This document shows positions 36,353 through 45,257 of a stretch of 64,000 bases of DNA, piece by piece. The DNA lies in contig NZ_CP109178.1 in the NCBI RefSeq assembly GCF_036248255.1, positions 6,784,001-6,848,000 of the forward strand, written 5' to 3'. The stretch comes from Streptomyces sp. NBC_01717 (lineage in GTDB: Bacteria > Actinomycetota > Actinomycetes > Streptomycetales > Streptomycetaceae). Both the position numbers and the translations under genes were made by a program. A model generated the notes under the pieces. The model ran no database searches, was not told the DNA's origin, and saw nothing but the letters and a program-made list of their open reading frames with translations. How positions within the stretch are numbered: position 1 is the stretch's first letter; each line of letters begins with the position of its first letter.

Positions 36353-37702
36353 GTGATCTCTCGAATCGATCTGCGCGGCGGTGCCCTCCCCGAGGGCGGC
36401 GACCTGCGCGACCTGCTGCCCCGAGCCGAGTTCGACGTGGAGGCCGCGCTGGAGACGGTGCGCCCCATCTGCGAGGACGTACGCCATCGTGGCTCAGCGG
36501 CAGTGATCGAGTGGGGGGAGAAATTCGACGGCGTACGGATCGACTCGATCCGGGTCCCGGCCTCGGCGATCGCCGAGGCGCTGGAGCGGCTGGATCCCGC
36601 CGTACGGGCCGCCCTCGAGGAGTCGATCCGCCGCGCCCGCCTCGTCCACCACGAGCAGCGCCGCACCACGCACACCACTCAGGTCGTCCCCGGCGGCACG
36701 GTCACCGAGAAGTGGGTGCCCGTCGAGCGCGTCGGTCTGTACGTGCCGGGCGGGCGCTCCGTCTACCCGTCGTCCGTGGTCATGAACGTCGTACCGGCCC
36801 AGGAGGCGGGTGTCGAGGGCATCGCCGTCGCCTCCCCGCCGCAGAAGGAGTTCGGCGGCCTGCCGCACCCCACCATCCTCGCCGCCTGCGCCCTGCTCGG
36901 TGTCGACGAGGTGTACGCGGCCGGTGGCGCCCAGGCCATTGCGATGTTTGCGTACGGAACGGCCGAATGTCTTCCGGTGAACCTCGTCACCGGTCCCGGC
37001 AACATCTATGTCGCCGCCGCCAAGCGCCTCCTCAAGGGCCGCATCGGCATCGACGCCGAGGCCGGCCCCACCGAGATCGCGATCCTCGCCGACTCCACCG
37101 CCGACCCGGTACACGTCGCCGCAGACCTGATCAGCCAGGCCGAGCACGACCCGATGGCCGCCGCGGTCCTCGTCACCGACTCCGTGGAGCTGGCCGCCGC
37201 CACCGAGGCCGAGCTGAAGCCGCAGGTCGCCGCGACCAAGCACATCACCGACCGGATCGAACCCGCGCTGGCCGGCCGCCAGTCCGCGATCGTCCTGGTC
37301 AACGATCTCGAGGACGGTCTCAAGGTCGTCGACGCGTACGCCGCGGAGCACCTGGAGATCCAGACCGCCGACGCCGCCGCCGTCGCCGACCGCGTCCGTA
37401 ACGCCGGAGCGATCTTCGTCGGCCCGTGGGCCCCGGTCTCGCTGGGCGACTACTGCGCGGGCTCCAACCACGTCCTGCCGACCGGTGGCTGCGCCTGCCA
37501 CTCCTCGGGCCTGTCCGTGCAGTCCTTCCTGCGCGGCATCCACATCGTCGACTACACGCGCGACGCGCTCGCCGAGGTCGCCCACCATGTCGTGACCCTC
37601 GCCGAGGCGGAGGACCTCCCCGCCCACGGCGCCGCAATCAAGGCCCGTTTCGCCGAAGGCGAGCCGGACGAGCACAGTGGCCGGAAGGTTCCGCAGCAGT
37701 GA
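36353..37702 (+). CDS. hisD: HisD, histidinol dehydrogenase
   Basis: Catalyses the last two steps of histidine synthesis (histidinol to histidine, NAD+ and Zn dependent). 449 residues; GTG at 36353. Conserved segments: [28 protein letters not shown] [32 protein letters not shown], and the Zn/catalytic region [13 protein letters not shown] and [15 protein letters not shown]. First gene of an eight-gene operon; its stop overlaps the hisC start. Confidence 0.97.
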   Translation: MISRIDLRGGALPEGGDLRDLLPRAEFDVEAALETVRPICEDVRHRGSAAVIEWGEKFDGVRIDSIRVPASAIAEALERLDPAVRAALEESIRRARLVHHEQRRTTHTTQVVPGGTVTEKWVPVERVGLYVPGGRSVYPSSVVMNVVPAQEAGVEGIAVASPPQKEFGGLPHPTILAACALLGVDEVYAAGGAQAIAMFAYGTAECLPVNLVTGPGNIYVAAAKRLLKGRIGIDAEAGPTEIAILADSTADPVHVAADLISQAEHDPMAAAVLVTDSVELAAATEAELKPQVAATKHITDRIEPALAGRQSAIVLVNDLEDGLKVVDAYAAEHLEIQTADAAAVADRVRNAGAIFVGPWAPVSLGDYCAGSNHVLPTGGCACHSSGLSVQSFLRGIHIVDYTRDALAEVAHHVVTLAEAEDLPAHGAAIKARFAEGEPDEHSGRKVPQQ

Positions 37703-38820
37703 CCAACAGCAAGTCGATCCGGATCGACGATCTTCCGATCCGGGACGAGCTCCGTGGCCAGTCCCCGTACGGTGCCCCGCAGCTCGACGTTGCGGTACGG
37801 CTGAACACCAACGAGAACCCCTACCCGCTCCCCGAGGCGCTCGTCGACCGGATCGCCGAGCGCGTACGCGAGGCGGCCCGCGACCTCAACCGCTACCCCG
37901 ACCGGGACGCCGTCGAGCTCCGTACCGAGCTGGCCCGCTACCTCACCCGCACCGCCGGGTACGAAGTCGCTCTCGCCAACGTCTGGGCGGCCAACGGCTC
38001 CAACGAGGTGCTGCAGCAGCTGCTGCAGACCTTCGGCGGCCCCGGACGCACCGCGATCGGCTTCGAGCCCTCGTACTCGATGCACGCCCTCATCGCCCGG
38101 GGGACCGGCACCGGGTGGATCTCCGGACCGCGCAAGGACGACTTCACCATCGATGTCGCGGCGGCCTGTGAGGCCATCGCCGAGCGACGCCCGGACATCG
38201 TCTTCATCACCTCGCCCAACAACCCCACCGGTACGGCCGTCGACGCCGAGACCGTGCGCACGCTGTACGACGCCGCGCAGGCAGCCAGGCCGTCGATGGT
38301 CGTGGTCGACGAGGCGTACGGCGAATTCAGCCACCACCCCTCGCTGCTCCCGCTGATCGAGGGCCGGCCCAACATGGTGCTCTCGCGCACCATGTCGAAG
38401 GCGTTCGGCGCCGCCGGACTGAGGCTCGGCTATCTCGCCGCCGACCCGGCCGTCGTGGACGCCGTGCAGCTGGTGCGGCTGCCGTACCACCTGTCCTCCG
38501 TCACCCAGGCCACCGCGCTCGCCGCCCTGGAGCACACCGATACGCTCCTCGGGTACGTCGCCCAGCTGAAGAGCGAGCGCGACCGGATCGTCACCGAACT
38601 GCGCGCCCTCGGCTTCGACGTGACGGACTCGGACGCCAACTTCGTCCAGTTCGGCCGCTTCGCCGACAGCCACACCGCCTGGCAGCAGATCCTCGACCGG
38701 GGCGTCCTGGTCCGGGACAACGGCGTACCGGGATGGCTGCGGGTCTCCGCAGGAACCCCGGCAGAGAACGACGCGTTCCTCGATGCGGTACGCGAACTCA
38801 AGAAGGAGCACGACGCATGA
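37699..38820 (+). CDS. hisC: HisC, histidinol-phosphate aminotransferase
   Basis: Class I PLP aminotransferase making histidinol phosphate from imidazole acetol phosphate. 373 residues. Family motifs: [45 protein letters not shown], and the PLP lysine in [20 protein letters not shown] at 37699 overlaps the hisD stop (GTGA), so translation is coupled. Confidence 0.97.
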   Translation: MTNSKSIRIDDLPIRDELRGQSPYGAPQLDVAVRLNTNENPYPLPEALVDRIAERVREAARDLNRYPDRDAVELRTELARYLTRTAGYEVALANVWAANGSNEVLQQLLQTFGGPGRTAIGFEPSYSMHALIARGTGTGWISGPRKDDFTIDVAAACEAIAERRPDIVFITSPNNPTGTAVDAETVRTLYDAAQAARPSMVVVDEAYGEFSHHPSLLPLIEGRPNMVLSRTMSKAFGAAGLRLGYLAADPAVVDAVQLVRLPYHLSSVTQATALAALEHTDTLLGYVAQLKSERDRIVTELRALGFDVTDSDANFVQFGRFADSHTAWQQILDRGVLVRDNGVPGWLRVSAGTPAENDAFLDAVRELKKEHDA

Positions 38821-39413
38821 GCCCCCGCGTAGGCCGCGTGGAACGCACCACCAAGGAGACGTCCGTGCTCGTCGAGGTCAACCTCGACGGCACCGGCAAG
38901 GTCGACGTGTCGACCGGGGTCGGCTTCTACGACCACATGCTCGACCAGCTCGGCCGCCACGGCCTCTTCGACCTCACGGTGAAGACCGAGGGCGACCTGC
39001 ACATCGACACGCACCACACCATCGAGGACACCGCCCTCGCGCTCGGCGCCGCCTTCAAGCAGGCTCTCGGCGACAAGGTCGGCATCTACCGTTTCGGCAA
39101 CTGCACCGTCCCGCTGGACGAGTCGCTCGCCCAGGTCACCGTCGACCTCTCCGGCCGCCCCTACCTGGTGCACACCGAGCCGGAGAACATCGCGCCGATG
39201 ATCGGCTCCTACGACACGACGATGACCCGGCACATCCTGGAGTCGTTCGTCGCCCAGGCGCAGATCGCCCTGCACGTCCACGTCCCGTACGGCCGCAACG
39301 CCCACCACATCGTGGAGTGCCAGTTCAAGGCGCTCGCCCGCGCCCTGCGGTACGCCTGTGAGCACGACCCGCGCGCTGCCGGAATCCTCCCCTCCACGAA
39401 GGGCGCGCTGTGA
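38817..39413 (+). CDS. hisB: HisB, imidazoleglycerol-phosphate dehydratase
   Basis: Mn-dependent dehydratase of the histidine pathway; a single-function 198-residue protein without the phosphatase domain of enteric HisB. Metal-binding His/Glu motifs: [47 protein letters not shown] at 38817 overlaps the hisC stop. The stop codon overlaps the start of a small membrane-protein gene. Confidence 0.97.
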   Translation: MSPRVGRVERTTKETSVLVEVNLDGTGKVDVSTGVGFYDHMLDQLGRHGLFDLTVKTEGDLHIDTHHTIEDTALALGAAFKQALGDKVGIYRFGNCTVPLDESLAQVTVDLSGRPYLVHTEPENIAPMIGSYDTTMTRHILESFVAQAQIALHVHVPYGRNAHHIVECQFKALARALRYACEHDPRAAGILPSTKGAL

Positions 39414-39577
39414 CAGGCCTCAACACCGTACTGATCGTCGTCGGCCTCTTCCTGGCCGGCGGCGTCTACTCCTTCTCGAAGCAGAAGATGCCCAAGGGCG
39501 TCATCGTGCTGCTCGGGATCGCCTCCGTGATGTGCCTGGTCGCAGGCGTCATGCGGATCCAGGGACTCTGGGACTGA
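39410..39577 (+). CDS. 55-residue membrane protein inside the his operon
   Basis: GTG at 39410 overlaps the hisB stop (GTGA), and the frame runs 55 codons to TGA at 39575-39577, 11 bases before hisH. The product has two hydrophobic segments ([17 protein letters not shown] and [17 protein letters not shown]) joined by SKQKMPKG, so a helical hairpin is predicted. Third-position GC is high, as in neighbours, and the overlap implies coupled translation. Histidine synthesis is otherwise cytosolic; I recognise no known function. It is easily missed because of its length. Confidence 0.85.
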   Translation: MTGLNTVLIVVGLFLAGGVYSFSKQKMPKGVIVLLGIASVMCLVAGVMRIQGLWD

Positions 39578-39588
39578 GGGAGCGACCT

Positions 39589-40230
39589 GTGAGTGACCAG
39601 AAGAAGGTCGTCGTCTTCGACTACGGCTTCGGCAACGTCCGTTCCGCCGAGCGCGCCCTCGCCCACGTCGGCGCGGACGTCGAGATCACCCGCGACTACG
39701 AGAAGGCGATGAACGCCGATGGGCTGCTGGTGCCCGGCGTCGGCGCGTTCTCCGCGTGCATGGAGGGGCTGAAGAAGGCCCGCGGCGAATGGATCATCGA
39801 CCGCAGGCTCTCCGGCGGCCGGCCCGTGATGGGCATCTGCGTCGGCATGCAGATCCTCTTCGAACGCGGGATCGAGCACGGCGTGGAGACGGAGGGCCTC
39901 GACGAGTGGCCCGGTACCGTCGCCCCGTTGAAGGCCCCGATCGTCCCGCACATGGGCTGGAACACCGTGCAGTCCCCTGAGGACTCCGCGCTCTTCGCCG
40001 GTCTCGACCCCGAGGCCCGGTTCTACTTCGTGCACTCCTACGCCGTGCACGACTGGAACCTCGAAGTCACCAACGCCAGGATCCGTGCCCCCCGGGTCAC
40101 CTGGGCCACCCACGGCGAACCGTTCGTCGCCGCAGTGGAGAACGGCGCCCTGTGGGCCACCCAGTTCCACCCCGAGAAGTCCGGCGATGCCGGCGCCCAG
40201 CTGCTGACCAACTGGATCGGAACACTCTGA
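39589..40230 (+). CDS. hisH: HisH, glutaminase subunit of imidazoleglycerol-phosphate synthase
   Basis: Class I glutamine amidotransferase that feeds ammonia to HisF. 213 residues. Nucleophile Cys in [12 protein letters not shown]; catalytic His-x-Glu in [11 protein letters not shown]; oxyanion region [14 protein letters not shown] at 39589. Its stop overlaps the priA ATG by one base. Confidence 0.97.
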   Translation: MSDQKKVVVFDYGFGNVRSAERALAHVGADVEITRDYEKAMNADGLLVPGVGAFSACMEGLKKARGEWIIDRRLSGGRPVMGICVGMQILFERGIEHGVETEGLDEWPGTVAPLKAPIVPHMGWNTVQSPEDSALFAGLDPEARFYFVHSYAVHDWNLEVTNARIRAPRVTWATHGEPFVAAVENGALWATQFHPEKSGDAGAQLLTNWIGTL

Positions 40231-40958
40231 TGTCCACCAAGCTTGAGCTCCTCCCCGCCGTCGACGTCCGCGACGGCCAGGCCGTCCGCCTCGTGCACGG
40301 CGAGTCCGGCTCCGAGACCTCGTACGGCGACCCCTTGCAGGCCGCCCTCGCCTGGCAGCAGGCAGGCGCCGAATGGCTGCATCTCGTCGACCTGGACGCC
40401 GCGTTCGGCACCGGTGACAACCGGGCGCAGATCGCCGAGGTCGCCCGCTCCATGGACATCAAGGTCGAGCTGTCCGGCGGCATCCGTGACGACGCCTCGC
40501 TGGCCGCGGCCCTTGCCACCGGCTGCACCCGGGTCAACCTCGGCACCGCCGCCCTGGAGACCCCCGAGTGGGTCGCGAAGGTCATCGCCGAATACGGCGA
40601 CAAGATCGCCGTCGGCCTCGACGTCCGAGGCACGACGCTCCGCGGCCGCGGCTGGACCCGCGACGGCGGTGACCTCTACGAGACGCTCGCCCGCCTCGAC
40701 TCCGAGGGCTGCGCCCGCTACGTCGTCACCGACATCGCCAAGGACGGCACGCTGCAGGGCCCCAACCTGGAGCTCCTGAAGAACGTCTGCGCCGCCACCG
40801 ACAAGCCCGTCGTCGCCTCCGGCGGTGTCTCCTCGCTGGACGACCTGCGGGCGATCTCCTCGCTCGTGCCCGACGGGGTCGAGGGCGCGATCGTCGGCAA
40901 GGCGCTGTACGCGAAGGCGTTCACCCTGGAAGAGGCGCTGCAGGTGGTCTCCGCATGA
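40230..40958 (+). CDS. priA: PriA, bifunctional HisA/TrpF isomerase
   Basis: (beta/alpha)8 isomerase acting on both ProFAR (histidine) and phosphoribosylanthranilate (tryptophan). 242 residues, ATG at 40230. Catalytic aspartates are in [13 protein letters not shown] and [16 protein letters not shown]; phosphate-binding loops are ELSGGIRDD and [11 protein letters not shown]. No separate trpF occurs with the trp genes in this window, which fits the actinobacterial PriA arrangement and makes this gene a physical link between the his and trp clusters. Confidence 0.95.
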   Translation: MSTKLELLPAVDVRDGQAVRLVHGESGSETSYGDPLQAALAWQQAGAEWLHLVDLDAAFGTGDNRAQIAEVARSMDIKVELSGGIRDDASLAAALATGCTRVNLGTAALETPEWVAKVIAEYGDKIAVGLDVRGTTLRGRGWTRDGGDLYETLARLDSEGCARYVVTDIAKDGTLQGPNLELLKNVCAATDKPVVASGGVSSLDDLRAISSLVPDGVEGAIVGKALYAKAFTLEEALQVVSA

Positions 40959-41353
40959 CCGACTCCGTCCGCCGCGTCTCCTCCGGGGCCCCCTGGGAGG
41001 AGAAGTTCGGCTACTCCCGAGCGGTGGAGCTCTCCAACGGGCTCGTCCTGGTTGCCGGCTGCACATCGGTGGTCAAGGGACAGATCTCCGCGGGCGGCCC
41101 GTACGAGCAGGCCGTCGCCTCCTTCAATGTCGCCTTCGACGCCCTGAAGCAGGTGGGACTCGGCCGTGAGGACGTGGTCCGTACCCGGATGTACATCACG
41201 CACGCCCGGGACGTGGACGAGGTCGGCCGCGCCCACAAGGAGCTGTTCGACGACGTCCGCCCTGCCGCTTCCATGATCATCGTGTCCGGCTTCGTCGACC
41301 CCAGCCTGGTCGTCGAGGTCGAGATCGAGGCCTACCGGGCGGGTGCGCAATGA
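40955..41353 (+). CDS. Rid-family protein lacking the RidA arginine
   Basis: 132 residues, YjgF/YER057c/UK114 fold ([35 protein letters not shown]). RidA enzymes hydrolyse reactive enamines using an arginine in a segment like EVARLP; here the aligned stretch reads [10 protein letters not shown] with Gly112 at that place. It therefore looks like a Rid4-7-type member, whose activities are uncertain. ATG at 40955 overlaps priA, and the stop overlaps hisF, so it is firmly part of the his operon. Confidence 0.85.
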   Translation: MTDSVRRVSSGAPWEEKFGYSRAVELSNGLVLVAGCTSVVKGQISAGGPYEQAVASFNVAFDALKQVGLGREDVVRTRMYITHARDVDEVGRAHKELFDDVRPAASMIIVSGFVDPSLVVEVEIEAYRAGAQ

Positions 41354-42105
41354 GTCTCGCGGTACGAGTCATCCCGTGCCTGGACGTCGACAACGGCCGG
41401 GTCGTCAAGGGCGTCAACTTCCAGAACCTGCGCGACGCGGGTGACCCCGTCGAGATGGCGAAGCTGTACGACGCCGAGGGCGCGGACGAGCTGACCTTCC
41501 TCGACATCACCGCGTCCAGCGGCGACCGGGAGACGACATACGACGTGGTGCGCCGCACCGCCGAGCAGGTCTTCATCCCGCTCACCGTCGGCGGCGGCGT
41601 CCGTACCGCCGACGATGTCGACAAGCTGCTGCGGGCCGGCGCCGACAAGGTCGGCGTCAACACCGCGGCCATCGCCCGCCCGGACCTCATCCGGGAGATC
41701 GCCGAGCGGTTCGGCCGGCAGGTCCTCGTGCTGTCCGTGGACGCCCGCCGTACCCCCGAAGGCACCTTCGAGGTCACCACGCACGGCGGCCGCAGGGGCA
41801 CCGGCATGGACGCCGTCGAGTGGGCGCACCGGGCCGCCGAGCTGGGTGCGGGCGAGATCCTGCTCAACTCGATGGACGCGGACGGCACGAAGGACGGCTA
41901 CGACACCGAGATGATCGCGGCGGTCCGGGGACATGTGACCGTCCCGGTCATCGCCTCCGGCGGCGCGGGCCGGCTCGCGGACTTCGCGCCGGCCATCGCG
42001 GCGGGCGCCGACGCGGTGCTGGCCGCGTCCGTCTTCCACTTCGGTGATCTGCGGATCTCCGAGGTCAAGGGCGCACTGCGGGAGGCCGGGCACCCGGTCC
42101 GCTGA
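41350..42105 (+). CDS. hisF: HisF, cyclase subunit of imidazoleglycerol-phosphate synthase
   Basis: TIM-barrel synthase that uses ammonia from HisH to form IGP and AICAR. 251 residues. Catalytic Asp in [16 protein letters not shown] and the second in [15 protein letters not shown]; phosphate loops [13 protein letters not shown] and [16 protein letters not shown] at 41350 overlaps the Rid gene's stop. Last gene of the operon; a terminator follows. Confidence 0.97.
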   Translation: MSLAVRVIPCLDVDNGRVVKGVNFQNLRDAGDPVEMAKLYDAEGADELTFLDITASSGDRETTYDVVRRTAEQVFIPLTVGGGVRTADDVDKLLRAGADKVGVNTAAIARPDLIREIAERFGRQVLVLSVDARRTPEGTFEVTTHGGRRGTGMDAVEWAHRAAELGAGEILLNSMDADGTKDGYDTEMIAAVRGHVTVPVIASGGAGRLADFAPAIAAGADAVLAASVFHFGDLRISEVKGALREAGHPVR

Positions 42106-42117
42106 CCGCGGAGTCAT

Positions 42118-42160
42118 CGATCGCCGGACGGAACCGATATGTGGTTCCGTCCGGCGATCG
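42118..42160 (+). terminator. Terminator of the his operon
   Basis: Perfect 18-bp stem: 42118-42135 pairs with 42143-42160 around the loop GATATGT. It lies 12 bases after the hisF stop. The CGATCGCCGGACGG arm resembles a dispersed streptomycete repeat also seen near 53815-53875. Confidence 0.88.
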
Positions 42161-42212
42161 GCGTTCTGCGGTCCGTCACCTGTCCGATCGCGGCAGTCAT
42201 GCACCGAAACCA

Positions 42213-42250
42213 TGCAACTTTTATTGCGCAATAAATATTGTGCAAGTTTT
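42213..42250. promoter_or_regulatory. Operator/promoter of the wHTH-MFS operon
   Basis: An AT-rich island in GC-rich DNA. TTGCGCAAT (42224-42232) and ATTGTGCAA (42237-42245) form an inverted repeat with one mismatch around AAAT. TGCAACTTTT (42213-42222) and TGCAAGTTTT (42241-42250) are near-identical direct repeats. A -10 TATTGT (42236-42241) overlaps the right half, about 30 bases before the regulator's ATG. The layout suggests autorepression by the encoded wHTH protein. Confidence 0.6.
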
Positions 42251-42273
42251 CTTTCCTATCTACGGTGGGGGTC

Positions 42274-42861
42274 ATGGCAAGCAAAGAACCGCGCCGGGTC
42301 TCGGATCTGGAGACCTTGAAGGCGTTCGGGCACCCCCTGCGGATGAAGCTGTACCGAGCGCTCTACATCTCCCGGAAGGCCACCGCCTCCCAGCTCGCCG
42401 AACTGGTCGACGAGGCGGTCTCCCTGGTCAGCTACCACCTGCGCAAGCTCGCCGACCACGGCCTGATCGAGGAGGCCGAGCAGCAGGGCAAGGACGGACG
42501 CGAGCGCTGGTGGCAGCCCGCGTCGAAGGGGCTGAACTTCCACGACGAAGACTTCAGCGACGCGCCCGAGAAGGTCGCCACGCATGCCGCTGTCGGCAGG
42601 CTCTCCTTCGACCAGCACATCGAGCTGTACCGCCGTTACCTCGACTCGGCCCAGAGCTGGTCGCCGAAGTGGCGCAGCGCCGCCTCCAGCTCCGAGTACC
42701 TGGCCCGGCTCACCGCCGACGAACTGGCCGCGCTCAACCGCGAAGTGCACGAGGTGATCGACCGGTACGAGGAGGCCGGCCGGGCCCGCGACGAGGCGGG
42801 GGACACCGAAGGGCGCGAGAACGTCGCCATGCACCTGTACTCATTCCCGTTCCGCACCTGA
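42274..42861 (+). CDS. ArsR-like winged-helix transcriptional regulator
   Basis: 195 residues from ATG at 42274, after GGTGGGGG. N-terminal winged helix (about 10-90): LETLKAFGHPLRMKLYRALY, SQLAELVDEAVSLVSYHLRKL, and a wing with GRERWWQPA. The C-terminal 100 residues form a helical domain of the kind seen in ArsR/PadR-like regulators that control MFS exporters. No metal-binding cysteines, so it is not a metal sensor. Its gene is followed 26 bases later by an MFS transporter, its probable target. Confidence 0.85.
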   Translation: MASKEPRRVSDLETLKAFGHPLRMKLYRALYISRKATASQLAELVDEAVSLVSYHLRKLADHGLIEEAEQQGKDGRERWWQPASKGLNFHDEDFSDAPEKVATHAAVGRLSFDQHIELYRRYLDSAQSWSPKWRSAASSSEYLARLTADELAALNREVHEVIDRYEEAGRARDEAGDTEGRENVAMHLYSFPFRT

Positions 42862-42887
42862 GCCGGTCACCCGAGAGGACGCCCCTC

Positions 42888-44132
42888 ATGACTGTCGCCG
42901 TCACGGCCACGAGAGCTCCCGAACGCCCCGCCCACCGCGACGGCAACGTCCTGCGCTGGCTCGGCGCATACACCGCGTCGATGGTCGGCGACAGCGTCTA
43001 CTACATGGCGCTCGCCTGGGCAGCCACCCGCACCGGCACCGCATCGCAGGCCGGATTCGTCCTCGCCGCCGGATCCGTACCCCGGGCCGTGCTGATGCTC
43101 GGCGGGGGAGTCCTGGCAGACCGGTTCGGGCCCCGTCGTCTCGTCATCGGCAGCGACGCCGCGCGCTGCCTGGTCGTCCTGGGCCTGGCCGGCGCCCTGA
43201 TGTTCACCTCGCCCGCCCTGTGGATGCTGATCGCCGTCGCGCTCGTCTTCGGCGCGGTCGACGCGCTCTTCCTGCCCGCCGTGGGAGCTCTGCCGCCCAG
43301 GATCACCACCGCCGGACAGTTGGCCCGGATCCAGGGACTGCGCGGACTCGCCACCCGTACCGCCAATGTGGTCGGCGCACCGCTGGGCGGGGTCGCGGTG
43401 GCCCTCGGTGGACCCGTGCTCGCATTCGCCGCGGCCGGGGTGCTCTTCGCCGTCTCGCTGCCCCTGCTCGTCTGCGTACGGATAGCGCCCCTGCCCGACC
43501 AGGCCGGTGCCGAATCTCCCGGCACCGCATGGCGCGAACTGGCCGACGGGGTGCGCCACATCCGGCGCCATCCACTGCTCGGGCCGCTCGTGCTCGTCCT
43601 CGCCGTCAGCGAGCTGGGTTTCGCGGGCCCGCTCAACCTCGGGCTGATCCTGCTTGCGAAGGAGCGCGGATGGGGTGCCTCCGGCATGGGCTGGATCGTC
43701 GCCGCGTTCGGTGTCGGAGCCGGCGCCGCCGCCCTGCTGCTCGCGATCCGCGGGCGGCTGCCCCGGGCCGGGCTGATCATGTGCCTGACCGTGCTCGTCG
43801 GCGCGGTCGCCGCCGGGGCACTCGCGTACGTCCCGTCGTTGCCCCTCGCCGCCGCGGTCGGCGCCGCGGTCGGGCTCTTCGCCGGACTGGGCGGGGCGCT
43901 GTGCGGGGCGCTGATGCAGTCCGCCACCGATCCCGCCTATCTGGGGCGGGTCACCTCGGTCTCGACGCTCTTCACCCATGCGGTCGCACCGCTCAGCTAC
44001 CCGGTGACCGGCGCGGCCGTCGCCACCTGGGGGACCGCGCCGGTCTTCGCCGCCGGCGCGGCGCTGGGCGGGGCGGGGGCCGTGACCGGTCTGATCGTCA
44101 CCCGACTGCGTCGCGCGGAACTCCCGCGCTGA
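42888..44132 (+). CDS. MFS transporter, probable drug/metabolite exporter
   Basis: 414 residues, ATG at 42888 after GAGAGGACGCCCCTC. Twelve predicted helices. Motif-A-like loop GGGVLADRFGPRRLVIG between helices 2 and 3; ALPPRITTAGQLARIQGLRG resembles the MFS_3/enterobactin-exporter group. Substrate unknown. Forms a two-gene unit with the upstream wHTH regulator, an arrangement typical of inducible efflux systems. Converges on the TIGR03085 gene with only 16 bases between stops. Confidence 0.87.
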   Translation: MTVAVTATRAPERPAHRDGNVLRWLGAYTASMVGDSVYYMALAWAATRTGTASQAGFVLAAGSVPRAVLMLGGGVLADRFGPRRLVIGSDAARCLVVLGLAGALMFTSPALWMLIAVALVFGAVDALFLPAVGALPPRITTAGQLARIQGLRGLATRTANVVGAPLGGVAVALGGPVLAFAAAGVLFAVSLPLLVCVRIAPLPDQAGAESPGTAWRELADGVRHIRRHPLLGPLVLVLAVSELGFAGPLNLGLILLAKERGWGASGMGWIVAAFGVGAGAAALLLAIRGRLPRAGLIMCLTVLVGAVAAGALAYVPSLPLAAAVGAAVGLFAGLGGALCGALMQSATDPAYLGRVTSVSTLFTHAVAPLSYPVTGAAVATWGTAPVFAAGAALGGAGAVTGLIVTRLRRAELPR

Positions 44133-44148
44133 CCCGGCCCCGTACGCC

Positions 44149-44781
44149 CTACATGCCCAGCTCGGCCGTGCTCACCCGGGCCACCGCCTCCTTGTCGCCC
44201 TCCAGCTCCACCCGCGCCGCATCCTGCCGCCCCGACGCGAAGAGCAGCAGCTCGCCCGGCTCCCCGGTCACGGTCACCACCGGAGTGCCCTTGTGTGCCA
44301 CGGCCGTCTGTCCGTCCGGGCGCCGTAGCACCAGCCCCACCGGGGCCTTGCGCCCCATCAGCCGCGCCGCCTTCTCCATGCGCGACCACAGGGCGTCGGC
44401 GAAGACCGGGTCCAGATCCCGCTGCGACCAGTCGGGCTGTGCCCGGCGCACGTCCTCCGCGTGGATGTAGAACTCCACCGTGTTGGCCGCCTCGTCCAGC
44501 TGCTTCAGCCCGAACGGTGACATCCGGGGCGGTCCCGTGCGGATGAGCTGGATCAGCTCCTCGTACGGCTTCTCGGCGAATTCGGACTGCACCCGGTCGA
44601 GCCGGTTCTTCAGCGGGCTCAGCAGCACCCCGGCCGCCGCGTCCGGCCTGCGCTCGCGCACCACCACATGGGCGGCGAGGTCGCGGGTCGTCCAGCCGTG
44701 GCACAGGGTCGGGGCTTCGGGGCCCGCCGCCTCCAACAGGTCGGCGAGCAGAAGTCGTTCACGCTTTGCATGGGTCGACAT
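44149..44781 (-). CDS. TIGR03085 family protein (maleylpyruvate isomerase-like/DinB-like)
   Basis: 210 residues. The N-terminal helical bundle resembles mycothiol-dependent maleylpyruvate isomerase/DinB proteins: [25 protein letters not shown] start, then [20 protein letters not shown] with the conserved metal-binding His, and [13 protein letters not shown]. The C-terminal half is an SCP2-like domain. Actinobacterial members are thought to be mycothiol-related or metal-binding proteins; activity unknown. ATG at 44781 lacks a Shine-Dalgarno; TACGCT lies 7 bases upstream, so leaderless expression is likely. Divergent from hisI. Confidence 0.82.
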   Translation of the reverse strand: MSTHAKRERLLLADLLEAAGPEAPTLCHGWTTRDLAAHVVVRERRPDAAAGVLLSPLKNRLDRVQSEFAEKPYEELIQLIRTGPPRMSPFGLKQLDEAANTVEFYIHAEDVRRAQPDWSQRDLDPVFADALWSRMEKAARLMGRKAPVGLVLRRPDGQTAVAHKGTPVVTVTGEPGELLLFASGRQDAARVELEGDKEAVARVSTAELGM

Positions 44782-44865
44782 GCTGGCCAGCGTACGACCG
44801 GCGTACGCAGTCCGCCCAGTGGACGTCCTGCCGGACGGCCTCCGCGGCCACGGCACAATGGGCAC

Positions 44866-45246
44866 ATGACCAGCACGCCCGCGCCCAGCACCCCACCCGC
44901 CAGCAGCCTGGACCCCGCCATCGCCGCCCGCCTGAAGCGCGGTGCCGACGGACTGGTTCCGGCCATCGCCCAGCAGTACGACACCGGTGAGGTGCTGATG
45001 CTCGGCTGGATGGACGACGAGGCGCTGCACCGCACCCTGACCACCGGCCGCTGCACCTACTGGTCCCGCAGCCGTCAGGAGTACTGGGTCAAGGGCGACA
45101 CCTCCGGCCATATCCAGCTGGTCAAGTCCGTCGCCCTCGACTGCGACGCGGACACCGTCCTCGTCAAGGTCGACCAGACGGGTGCCGCCTGTCACACCGG
45201 CGACCGCACCTGCTTCGACGCCGACGTACTCCCGCTCGGGCAGTAG
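44866..45246 (+). CDS. hisI: HisI, phosphoribosyl-AMP cyclohydrolase
   Basis: Zn-dependent cyclohydrolase of the histidine pathway; 126 residues, single-function (no HisE domain). Motifs: [54 protein letters not shown] with the Zn/Mg ligands (Cys, Asp, His). ATG at 44866 has CACAAT 6 bases before it and no Shine-Dalgarno, suggesting a leaderless mRNA that continues into trpE 11 bases downstream. Confidence 0.95.
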   Translation: MTSTPAPSTPPASSLDPAIAARLKRGADGLVPAIAQQYDTGEVLMLGWMDDEALHRTLTTGRCTYWSRSRQEYWVKGDTSGHIQLVKSVALDCDADTVLVKVDQTGAACHTGDRTCFDADVLPLGQ

Positions 45247-45257
45247 GGTCAGCCGCC

